Of a stretch of DNA of 8,100 nt, positions 1 to 5,744 are shown one piece after another; positions within the stretch are counted from its first letter, which is position 1, and each line of letters starts with the position of its first letter. The notes below the pieces were generated by a model that saw nothing but the letters and a program-made list of their open reading frames with translations, was not told the origin of the DNA and did no database searches. Both the position numbers and the translations under genes were made by a program. The stretch comes from Chloroflexota bacterium (GTDB taxonomy: Bacteria; Chloroflexota; Limnocylindria; Limnocylindrales; CSP1-4): NCBI GenBank assembly GCA_021801545.1, contig JAJYXX010000175.1, positions 1-8,100 of the forward strand. Direction: 5' to 3'.

Positions 1-1
1 C

Positions 2-1075
2 GGGCTCGCCGGGCCGGACGATCCGGGCACCGCCGCCTACTATCTCGCGGTCAACCGGAACAAGCGCTCGCTCCGGCTCGATCTGAAGCGACTGCAGGGG
101 GTGGAGGTCCTGCGCCGGCTCCTGGGTCGGGCCGACGTCCTCGTCGAGAACTTCCGGGTCGGCGGCTTCGACCGCCTCGGCTTCGACGACGCCACGCTCG
201 AGCGGCTGAATCCGCGGCTCGTCCACCTCGCGATCTCGGGCTACGGCCCCGACGGACCCGACGCCGCCAAGCCCGGCTACGACTTCGTCCTCCAGGCGGT
301 CGGTGGGCTGATGTCGATCACCGGCTTCCCGGACGAGGAGGGCGGCCGGCCGACGAAGGTCGGGGTCGCGATCAGCGACGTCACGACCGGGATCCTCGGC
401 GCGGTCGCGATCCTCGGCGCCCTCGCCGGACGCGAACGGGAGGGCTCGCCGGCGCACGGGCGGGGCCAGCGGATCGACCTCTCACTCCTCGAATCGACGC
501 TCGCCCTGCTCGTCAACCAGGCCCAGAACGCGCTCGTCACCGGCCGCTCGCCGGGCCGGCGGGGCAACGCCCACCCGAACATCGTCCCGTACGAGACGTT
601 TGCCACCGCCGACGGGGAGATCGCCGTCGCGGTCGGCAGCGAGCGCCAGTGGCCGCGCTTCTGCGCGGCGCTCGGCATGGCCGACCTCGCCACCGACCCG
701 CGGTTCGCGACCAACGGCGACCGGGTCCGCAACCGCGAGCTCCTCCGCCCGCTCATCGCCGACCGTCTCCGCGCGGACGGCACCACCGCCTGGCTCGCCC
801 GGCTGGAGGCAGCCGAGATCCCGTGCGCCCCGATCAACGACATCCTGACCGCCTTCGCCAGCCCCCAGGCCCGGGCCCGCGGCATGGACGTCACGATCGA
901 GCACCCGCGCCTCGGCTCGATCCGCCAGGCCGGCGTCCCGTTCAAGCTCTCCGCCACCCCGGCCACGATCCGGAGCGCCCCGCCCCTGCTCGGCGAGCAG
1001 ACCGACGAGCTGCTCGCAGAGCTGGGCTACGGGACCCCGGAGATCGCCGCCCTGCGCGCCGAGGGCGTCGTCTGA
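2..1075 (+). CDS. Class III CoA-transferase (CaiB/BaiF family), 5'-truncated by window edge
   Basis: Enzymes of this family move coenzyme A between an acyl-CoA and a carboxylic acid in the cytoplasm, through an enzyme-bound acyl intermediate. The frame is open from base 2, so about 357 residues are present; the family is usually 380-400 long, and perhaps 30-50 N-terminal residues lie outside the window. Seen: the early block YLAVNRNKRSLRLDL, then VLVENFRVGG, the block HLAISGYGPDGPDAAKPGYD, the segment GVAISDVTTGILGAVAILGAL, and the core IDLSLLESTLALL. The downstream part holds the small-domain block around NDILTAF. In most relatives the acyl-carrying residue is an Asp in the position that reads Glu here (codon 491-493, LLES). 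The acid substrate cannot be told from sequence. The gene has no evident link to the restriction locus that follows. Family call is firm; substrate unknown. Confidence 0.93.
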   Translation, partial: GLAGPDDPGTAAYYLAVNRNKRSLRLDLKRLQGVEVLRRLLGRADVLVENFRVGGFDRLGFDDATLERLNPRLVHLAISGYGPDGPDAAKPGYDFVLQAVGGLMSITGFPDEEGGRPTKVGVAISDVTTGILGAVAILGALAGREREGSPAHGRGQRIDLSLLESTLALLVNQAQNALVTGRSPGRRGNAHPNIVPYETFATADGEIAVAVGSERQWPRFCAALGMADLATDPRFATNGDRVRNRELLRPLIADRLRADGTTAWLARLEAAEIPCAPINDILTAFASPQARARGMDVTIEHPRLGSIRQAGVPFKLSATPATIRSAPPLLGEQTDELLAELGYGTPEIAALRAEGVV

Positions 1076-1081
1076 CCATCT

Positions 1082-1101
1082 GCCGGCCCGCCTCGGCCGG
1101 C
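1082..1101 (+). terminator. GC hairpin after the CoA-transferase gene
   Basis: A perfect 7-bp stem GCCGGCC/GGCCGGC with a 6-base loop (CGCCTC) begins seven bases after the TGA at 1073-1075. No T-run follows, so it is not a textbook intrinsic terminator, but its place right behind a stop codon and before the next gene's leader fits a transcription end or mRNA-stabilising hairpin. Confidence 0.4.
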
Positions 1102-1146
1102 GCATCGGGCGGACGCCGAGGGGTGCTCGAATCGGTCGATCCGCGG

Positions 1147-1189
1147 TAGGCTTCCTCCCGTCAGCGCACGGTCGACCGCCACGGAGGGG
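1147..1189 (+). promoter_or_regulatory. Possible -10 element and ribosome binding site for the res gene
   Basis: The 117-base gap before the restriction gene holds a strong Shine-Dalgarno run, GGAGGGG at 1183-1189 (core GGAGG 1183-1187), three to five bases before the GTG at 1193; this decides the start. Further up, TAGGCT at 1147-1152 could be a -10 hexamer, but no convincing -35 lies 16-18 bases above it, so the promoter part is weak. The ribosome site is well supported. Confidence 0.45.
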
Positions 1190-1192
1190 CAC

Positions 1193-4189
1193 GTGTCCCG
1201 GGTCGTCATCGAGAACCCGATCCTGAACTCGCCGTTCAGCGCCCCGACGCGCCACTTCCGGTTCAGCGACAACGGGATCACGAACGACATCGTGGACGAC
1301 CGCCGCCCGAGCAGCTACTTCGTGCCGATCCCCCCGCCGAAGAAGCAGTCATCTGCCCAGCTCGCGCTCCCCGGCGACTGGACCGCCGAGCGGATGCAGC
1401 TCAACGACTTCATCAACCGCGTCCGCGAGCATGTCGCCGTCTGGCGCCAGTCCCGCTACCTCGGGATCACGAGCGCGACCCGCGATCTCCTCGACTACTG
1501 GACCAGCCCGGAGCGTGAGAACCGCCTCTTCTTCTGCCAGGTCGAGGCGCTCGAGACGGCGATCTTCCTGGCCGAAGTCGCCGGGCGCCACCAGCCCTGG
1601 CTCGAGAATCGCCTGCGCGAAGAGAACGATGCGAAGAACCCCGGGCTCTACCGGATCGCCTTCAAGATGGCGACCGGGTCGGGCAAGACGGTCGTCATGG
1701 CGATGCTCATCGCCTGGCAGGTCCTCAACAAGCTCGCCAACCCGCAGGACAAGCGCTTCAGCGACACGTTCCTGATCGTCACGCCGGGCATCACGATCCG
1801 CGACCGCCTCCGCGTCCTCCTCCCGAACGACCCGCAAAACTTCTACCAGCTGCGCGACCTGGTGACACCTGACCAGCTCCAGGAGCTGCACAAGGCCCGG
1901 ATCCTCATCACGAACTACCACGCGTTCATCCGGCGCGATCGCTTCGAGGCCGCCTCACTCACGAAGAAGGTCCTCGCCGGTCCGGAGGGCGACCTCGACC
2001 AGTTCAAGGAGACCCCGGCCGAGACGGTCCGCCGGGTCTGCCGGGTACTGGGCAACAAACGAAACATTGTCGTCATCAACGACGAGGCCCACCACTGCTA
2101 CCAGTCCGCGCCCCAGACCGAAGAGGAGAAGCTCAGCGCCGACGAGCGCGCCGAGGCGAAGCGCGAGGCGGAGGCCGCCCGCGTCTGGCTGAATGGCCTG
2201 CGCGCCGTCCAGCAGAAGCTCGGCATCCGGGCGATCTACGACCTCTCGGCCACGCCCTTCTTCCTCCGCGGCTCGGGCTTCAAGGAAGGCACGCTTTTCC
2301 CGTGGGTCGTGTCCGACTTCAGCCTGATCGACGCGATCGAGTCGGGGGTCGTGAAGATCCCGCGCGTCCCGGTCGCCGACGACGCGATGACCGGCGACTC
2401 GCCGACCTACCGCGACCTCTGGGTCCGGGTCCGCGAGGACCTCCCGCGGAAGGGGAGGGCGACTGACGAGATCGGGGGCGATTCACGCACGCTTCTGAAG
2501 GAGCTCGAGGGCGCCCTTCGGAGCCTCTACGGCAACTACGAGCGCTCGTACGCCGCCTGGCAGGAGGCCGGCAGCGGCACACCGCCGGTCTTCATCGTCG
2601 TCTGCCAGAACACGAACATCAGCAAGCTCGTCTTCGACTGGATCGCCGGCTGGGAACGCCCACTCGCGAACGCTTTCGGCGCCAACGCCGCCGCTGGCGC
2701 GAACGGCGAAACCGCCCTCGTGCCGGGCAACCTGCCGATCTTCTCGAACGTCCGCGACGGCCGCTGGATCGATCGCCCGAACAGCCTCCTCATCGATTCC
2801 GCCCAGCTCGAATCCGGCGAGGCGATGGACCCCGCGTTCAAGAAGATCGCCGCCGCCGAGATCGAGGAGTTCAAGACCGAGTTTCGCCAGCGCTACCCCG
2901 AGCGCTCGGTCGACGAGATCACCGACGAGGACCTCCTGCGCGAGGTGATGAACACGATCGGGAAGAAGGATCGCCTCGGCGAGCAGATCCGCTGCGTCGT
3001 CTCGGTCGCGATGCTCACCGAGGGCTGGGACGCGAACACCGTCACCCACATCCTCGGCGTCCGCGCGTTCAAGACACAGCTCCTGTGCGAGCAGGTCGTC
3101 GGGCGTGGGCTGCGCCGGGTGAGCTACGACGCCGACCCCGCCGGGATGTTCGAGCCCGAGTACGCGGAGGTCTACGGCGTCCCGTTCAGCTTCATCCCGA
3201 CGGTCGGCAGCGGGGCGGCGCCGATCCAGAAGGAGATGTTCCGCGTCCGTGCGCTCCCCGAGCGGACGGACCTTGAGCTGACGTTCCCGCGCGTGACGGG
3301 CTACCGCTACGACCTCCCGACCGAACGACTCCGGGCGGAGTTCGCGCCCGACTCGATCAAGGTCCTCTCGACCGACGAGGTCCCGACGATGACCCAGCTC
3401 GACCCGATCGCGGGCGAATCGGTCATCGACGACCTGGCCGACCTCGAGCGCGAGCGCCTCCAGAAGGTCGCCTTCGTCCTCGCCAAGCGAACCCTCGACA
3501 CGTACTTCCGCGACGAGGACGGGAACGCCAAGCCCTGGCTCTACCCGCAGCTCCTCGCGATCGCCGAGCGCTGGCTGGCCGAGTGCGTCGTCACGAAGGA
3601 TGGCACGTTCCCGCAGCTCCTCCTCCTCGCGGAGCACAGCCACGACGCCGCCGACCGGATCTACCGCTCGATCGTTCGAGCGACCGAGGGCGAGACGCGC
3701 CTCCTGCCGCTGCTCCGGCCGTACGAGCCCGTCGGCTCGACCCGTTACGTCGACTTCACGACGACGAAGAAGGTCTACGCGACCAGGAAGAGCCACCTCA
3801 ACTACCTCGTCCTCGACTCCGGCTGGGAGGCGAAGCTCGGTCAGGTGCTCGACTCGATGGACGAGGTCGTCGCCTACGCCAAGAACCAGGGGCTCAACTT
3901 CAAGATCCCGTACACGTTCGAGGGCGAGGCCGCGAACTACGTCCCGGACCTCATCGTCCGGATCGGCGACGTGGGCGGAGGAGGGCCGCTCAACCTCCTG
4001 ATCGAGGTGACCGGCGAGAAGAAGAAGGACAAGGCGGCCAAGGTCGCCACGGCCGAGACGCTCTGGATCCCGGCCGTCAACAACCACGGCGGCTTCGGCC
4101 GCTGGTCATTCCTCGAGGTCAGCGACCCGTGGGACGCGGCCAACCTCATCCGCGCCCACCTGCGCACACTTGTGGCCCTCGCGACATGA
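1193..4189 (+). CDS. Type III-like restriction endonuclease, DEAH helicase plus PD-(D/E)XK nuclease (BPTD_3080-like Res)
   Basis: This is the ATP-dependent translocating and DNA-cutting subunit of a type III-like restriction system, acting in the cytoplasm with the methyltransferase encoded at 5745. The protein has 998 residues. Its N-terminal signature (NPILNSPFSAPTRHF, then RRPSSYFVPIPPPKKQ) is the one I associate with BPTD_3080-family enzymes. Superfamily 2 motifs appear in order: Walker A ATGSGKT at 160-166, DEAH at 297-300, SATP at 352-355, TEGWD at 609-613, and QVVGRGLRR at 634-642. A C-terminal nuclease domain follows: E879 in a GWEAKL helix, then PD at 918-919 in YVPDLIV, then E938 in LIEVTGEKKK. 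That last strand reads E-V-T where an E-x-K triad is expected; lysines come five to seven residues after E938. The start is GTG with a strong ribosome site. It ends 31 bases before the HTH-MNT gene. Length and motifs look intact. Confidence 0.93.
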   Translation: MSRVVIENPILNSPFSAPTRHFRFSDNGITNDIVDDRRPSSYFVPIPPPKKQSSAQLALPGDWTAERMQLNDFINRVREHVAVWRQSRYLGITSATRDLLDYWTSPERENRLFFCQVEALETAIFLAEVAGRHQPWLENRLREENDAKNPGLYRIAFKMATGSGKTVVMAMLIAWQVLNKLANPQDKRFSDTFLIVTPGITIRDRLRVLLPNDPQNFYQLRDLVTPDQLQELHKARILITNYHAFIRRDRFEAASLTKKVLAGPEGDLDQFKETPAETVRRVCRVLGNKRNIVVINDEAHHCYQSAPQTEEEKLSADERAEAKREAEAARVWLNGLRAVQQKLGIRAIYDLSATPFFLRGSGFKEGTLFPWVVSDFSLIDAIESGVVKIPRVPVADDAMTGDSPTYRDLWVRVREDLPRKGRATDEIGGDSRTLLKELEGALRSLYGNYERSYAAWQEAGSGTPPVFIVVCQNTNISKLVFDWIAGWERPLANAFGANAAAGANGETALVPGNLPIFSNVRDGRWIDRPNSLLIDSAQLESGEAMDPAFKKIAAAEIEEFKTEFRQRYPERSVDEITDEDLLREVMNTIGKKDRLGEQIRCVVSVAMLTEGWDANTVTHILGVRAFKTQLLCEQVVGRGLRRVSYDADPAGMFEPEYAEVYGVPFSFIPTVGSGAAPIQKEMFRVRALPERTDLELTFPRVTGYRYDLPTERLRAEFAPDSIKVLSTDEVPTMTQLDPIAGESVIDDLADLERERLQKVAFVLAKRTLDTYFRDEDGNAKPWLYPQLLAIAERWLAECVVTKDGTFPQLLLLAEHSHDAADRIYRSIVRATEGETRLLPLLRPYEPVGSTRYVDFTTTKKVYATRKSHLNYLVLDSGWEAKLGQVLDSMDEVVAYAKNQGLNFKIPYTFEGEAANYVPDLIVRIGDVGGGGPLNLLIEVTGEKKKDKAAKVATAETLWIPAVNNHGGFGRWSFLEVSDPWDAANLIRAHLRTLVALAT

Positions 4190-4195
4190 CGCTTT

Positions 4196-4213
4196 TGATA
4201 ATCTCGTTATCAT
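4196..4213 (+). promoter_or_regulatory. Palindromic operator candidate overlapping a -10 box, probable leaderless promoter
   Basis: TGATAA (4196-4201) and TTATCA (4207-4212) form a perfect inverted repeat around five bases (TCTCG), in the 31-base gap after the res stop codon. The gap is strikingly AT-rich beside its surroundings. TATCAT at 4208-4213 matches the -10 consensus at five of six positions, and its distance to the ATG at 4221 would put the transcript start at or next to that ATG. No Shine-Dalgarno sequence precedes the ATG, which agrees with a leaderless mRNA. No clear -35 is seen. A regulator binding the palindrome would block the promoter; the HTH protein it serves is the natural candidate, which is inference. 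Confidence 0.5.
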
Positions 4214-4220
4214 CTGTGTC

Positions 4221-4763
4221 ATGAACGAGCAGCCGAGCCAGGACCTCGTCGGCACGAAGGAGGCGGCCCAGATCTTCGGCGTCCGGCCGTCGAACTTCGT
4301 CCGCGACTGGGCGAGTCGGGACGACTTCCCGCGGCCGGTCGCGACGCTCGCCCGGGGGCGCCTCTGGGCACGCGGGGATCTGCAGACGTATCGCGCCCGA
4401 ACCGGACCGCGACGCGCGGTCGCGCTTGCCGACCTGCCGCTGAGTCGGGACGCCGAGCGCTGGCTGCCGGTCATCAAGCGCCGGATCGTCCGCCGGTTCC
4501 ATCCGGACCGAATCGTCCTGTTCGGTTCGCAGGCGCGGGGCGACGCCCGGCCGGACAGTGACGCCGACCTCCTGGTCGTCATCCCGGGCGTGGAGCACCG
4601 ACGCCGGACCGCCGCGAAGATCCACGCCACCCTCGAAGGGATCCCGCTCGGGAAGGACGTCATCGTCGCGACGCCGGAGGATGTCGAGCGGCTGGCGGAT
4701 CTTGCCGGCACCATCATCCAGCCGGCGCTTCGCGAGGGCCGAACGATCTATGTCGCCCACTGA
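4221..4763 (+). CDS. HTH-domain / minimal nucleotidyltransferase (MNT) fusion, antitoxin-like
   Basis: The 180-residue protein joins two parts. Residues about 9-57 look like an AlpA/MerR-type helix-turn-helix (VGTKEAAQIFGVRPSNFVRD, ending GRLWARGDLQTYR). Residues about 85-180 form a minimal nucleotidyltransferase of the polymerase-beta fold, with GSQARGD at 102-108 and the metal-binding pair D114 and D116 in PDSDADLLVV. In known HEPN/MNT pairs (MntA/HepT type) the MNT protein is an antitoxin that transfers AMP from ATP to the HEPN RNase. The next gene is a HEPN stub, so this is the surviving antitoxin half of such a pair. I chose ATG 4221 because upstream in-frame codons run into the res gene (TTG 4170) and because of the promoter just above it. 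Most MNT antitoxins I know are about 100-150 residues without a DNA-binding domain, so the fusion suggests self-repression. Catalytic residues look intact. Confidence 0.85.
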   Translation: MNEQPSQDLVGTKEAAQIFGVRPSNFVRDWASRDDFPRPVATLARGRLWARGDLQTYRARTGPRRAVALADLPLSRDAERWLPVIKRRIVRRFHPDRIVLFGSQARGDARPDSDADLLVVIPGVEHRRRTAAKIHATLEGIPLGKDVIVATPEDVERLADLAGTIIQPALREGRTIYVAH

Positions 4764-4896
4764 TCGACGTCGCGCGCTCGCCCGGCGCTGGCTTTCGAAG
4801 GCCAGGACGGACCTTGCGCTCGCGACGGTGGTCCTTGAGAAGGGCCCGGACATGGACGCCTGGGCGGTTCGCGCCCACCTGGGCGAAGCGAGATGA
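4750..4896 (+). pseudogene. Truncated HEPN-domain toxin (N-terminal remnant)
   Basis: This frame of 48 residues opens at an ATG inside the last codons of the MNT gene (14-base overlap), the usual coupling of MNT and HEPN genes. Its text RRWLSKARTDLALATVVLEKG, then DMDAWAV, matches the first helix and the start of the second helix of small HEPN proteins (typically WLxKAxxDLxxAxxLL then a Cys/Phe-His-Ala-Gln-rich helix). After DAWAV the likeness ends, and the frame reads RAHLGEAR before a TGA. HEPN toxins are normally about 110-140 residues, and the catalytic R-x4-6-H motif would lie in the lost part. I see no continuation of the domain in the other frames downstream. It is therefore most likely a dead toxin, broken when the neighbouring minus-strand genes arrived or by deletion. 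A real 48-residue peptide is less likely. Confidence 0.7.
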
Positions 4897-4938
4897 CGAA
4901 CAGTGCCGTCGGTGGGGTTGCGACGTGACGAACCTGCG

Positions 4939-5433
4939 TCAGTCGGATCGTGCGGTGATGGTCGTGATCGGCTCTGCGTCGAGCGCGCCCTGCGCCATGC
5001 CGAGCAGTGCCCGCCCCCAGACGACCGGCACGGTCCGGCCAGAGGTCGTTCGGCAGTCGATGGCGAGCGAGTCGGGATGGACGGGCCGTCGACGCCGCTC
5101 GATGAGCGAGCGGCCGTACTTGAGCGCATCGCGGACGTTCGCGAACCGACGTAGCTCACCATTCGCGATGTGGGTCAACACGAAGATCGGGTCGCCGTCC
5201 ACGGATCGGTTGTATCCCTGGGCCTCGAGCGCGCGGAGCCAACGCGGGGGACTCCACTCGACGGGCCTCCCGTCGACGGCCAGCTCGAACCCGTCGATCA
5301 ACCGGCCGGCCATCCAGCCTCGGACAGGCGGAGACCCATCCGGCATGTCGGGACCGGCCAGCCCGAGGGGATCCTGGAGAACCGAGGCCGCCTCTTCGGC
5401 GGTGACGTGGCCGCTACGAACGTTCGTAGGCAT
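4939..5433 (-). CDS. Hypothetical protein downstream of brnT, candidate unconventional antitoxin
   Basis: I do not recognise this 164-residue protein. It starts at ATG 5433 inside the end of brnT (20-base overlap) and ends 42 bases from the HEPN stub, tail to tail. Its codons follow the GC-rich bias of the region, which supports real coding. Seen: a short N-terminal segment (VTAEEAASVLQDPLGL), a Gly/Pro-rich part, an aromatic-rich patch around WSPPRWLRALEAQGYN, a central block DPIFVLTHIANGELRRFANV, then a basic helix-like stretch LKYGRSLIERRRRP. No signal peptide or membrane segment is visible. BrnA antitoxins are about 80-100 residues with a ribbon-helix-helix DNA-binding end, and nothing of that kind is seen here. 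By position it could neutralise BrnT, but the sequence itself does not show this. It could also be an unrelated gene. No strong ribosome site precedes it, so translation may depend on coupling to brnT. Confidence 0.65.
   Translation of the reverse strand: MPTNVRSGHVTAEEAASVLQDPLGLAGPDMPDGSPPVRGWMAGRLIDGFELAVDGRPVEWSPPRWLRALEAQGYNRSVDGDPIFVLTHIANGELRRFANVRDALKYGRSLIERRRRPVHPDSLAIDCRTTSGRTVPVVWGRALLGMAQGALDAEPITTITARSD
5414..5429. repeat. 16-bp perfect palindrome at the brnT / partner junction
   Basis: CTACGAACGTTCGTAG reads the same on both strands, eight bases per arm with no spacer. It holds the brnT stop codon at one end and lies within codons 2-6 of the downstream minus-strand gene. The flanking bases do not extend the symmetry. 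It could be a protein-binding site or an mRNA fold acting on the overlapping start, or a chance result of the coding constraint. Confidence 0.5.
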
Positions 5434-5683
5434 GCTGTTCGCGCTTCATGGCGCGCCGTGCGGAGATCACGCGTACTTTACCCTGCCGAATGGTCCACGT
5501 CACCACCAGGAGTCGACCCTGATCCGACAGCCCTATCGTCCGCCAGCGCTGCTCGTGGCGAGAGTGGTCAAGGTCTTCCACGGTGATCTGCCGCCAGTCA
5601 TCAAGAGCGGTGGCTGCCTCGTCGAAACCGATGCCGCGCCGTCGGATGTTCGACAACGCCTTCCGCGGATCCCAGTCGACCAC
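5414..5683 (-). CDS. brnT: BrnT-family toxin (RelE-like ribonuclease)
   Basis: BrnT toxins are small RNases of the RelE/ParE-like fold that halt translation by cutting RNA, and are normally held by the BrnA antitoxin encoded just downstream. The 89-residue protein has the usual BrnT length and both family signatures: the N-terminal WDPRKALSNIRRRGIGFDEA (family form WDPxKAxxNxxKHGxxFxEA) and the C-terminal RVISARRAMKREQHAYE (family form R-I-I-S-A-R-x-A-x-x-x-E-x-x-x-Y). Between them lies QRWRTIGLSDQGRLLVV, also typical. The family's KHG is RRG here. The start is GTG 5683; an in-frame TGA at 5710-5708 bounds the frame upstream, and no ATG occurs before the conserved WDP. No good ribosome site is seen. 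The gene runs opposite to mod, with 61 bases between their starts, and overlaps its downstream neighbour by 20 bases as in a toxin-antitoxin pair, but that neighbour is not BrnA-like. Confidence 0.88.
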   Translation of the reverse strand: MVDWDPRKALSNIRRRGIGFDEAATALDDWRQITVEDLDHSRHEQRWRTIGLSDQGRLLVVTWTIRQGKVRVISARRAMKREQHAYERS

Positions 5684-5744
5684 CCTGCGGACGCTACCGA
5701 TCGGCCCTCACCCGCCACTTACACGGATAACCGGGAGCGAAGCG
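5684..5744. promoter_or_regulatory. Divergent intergenic region between brnT and mod
   Basis: These 61 bases must hold the start signals of brnT (minus) and, unless transcribed from elsewhere, mod (plus). For mod, GGGAG at 5733-5737 is a ribosome site seven bases before ATG 5745. On the minus strand TAGCGT (5696-5691) could be a weak -10 that would start the brnT transcript almost at its GTG. An 8-bp palindrome CCGATCGG lies at 5697-5704. No clear -35 is seen on either strand, so only the mod ribosome site is firm. Confidence 0.4.

Noticed and set aside
2483..4087. A 534-codon open frame on the minus strand
   Set aside because: It lies wholly antisense to the motif-rich restriction gene. Its product is a low-complexity run of Val, Arg, Glu, Asp and Leu, as expected of a shadow frame in GC-rich DNA.
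4170..4220. An upstream TTG start that would extend the HTH-MNT protein by 17 residues
   Set aside because: It overlaps the end of res, and the extra residues come from the palindrome and -10 region. ATG 4221 fits the domain start far better.
4894..4933. An 8-base direct repeat TGACGAAC at 4894-4901 and 4926-4933, considered as a target-site duplication or att site
   Set aside because: It is too short, the copies are only 32 bases apart, and no integrase, transposase or inverted ends accompany them.
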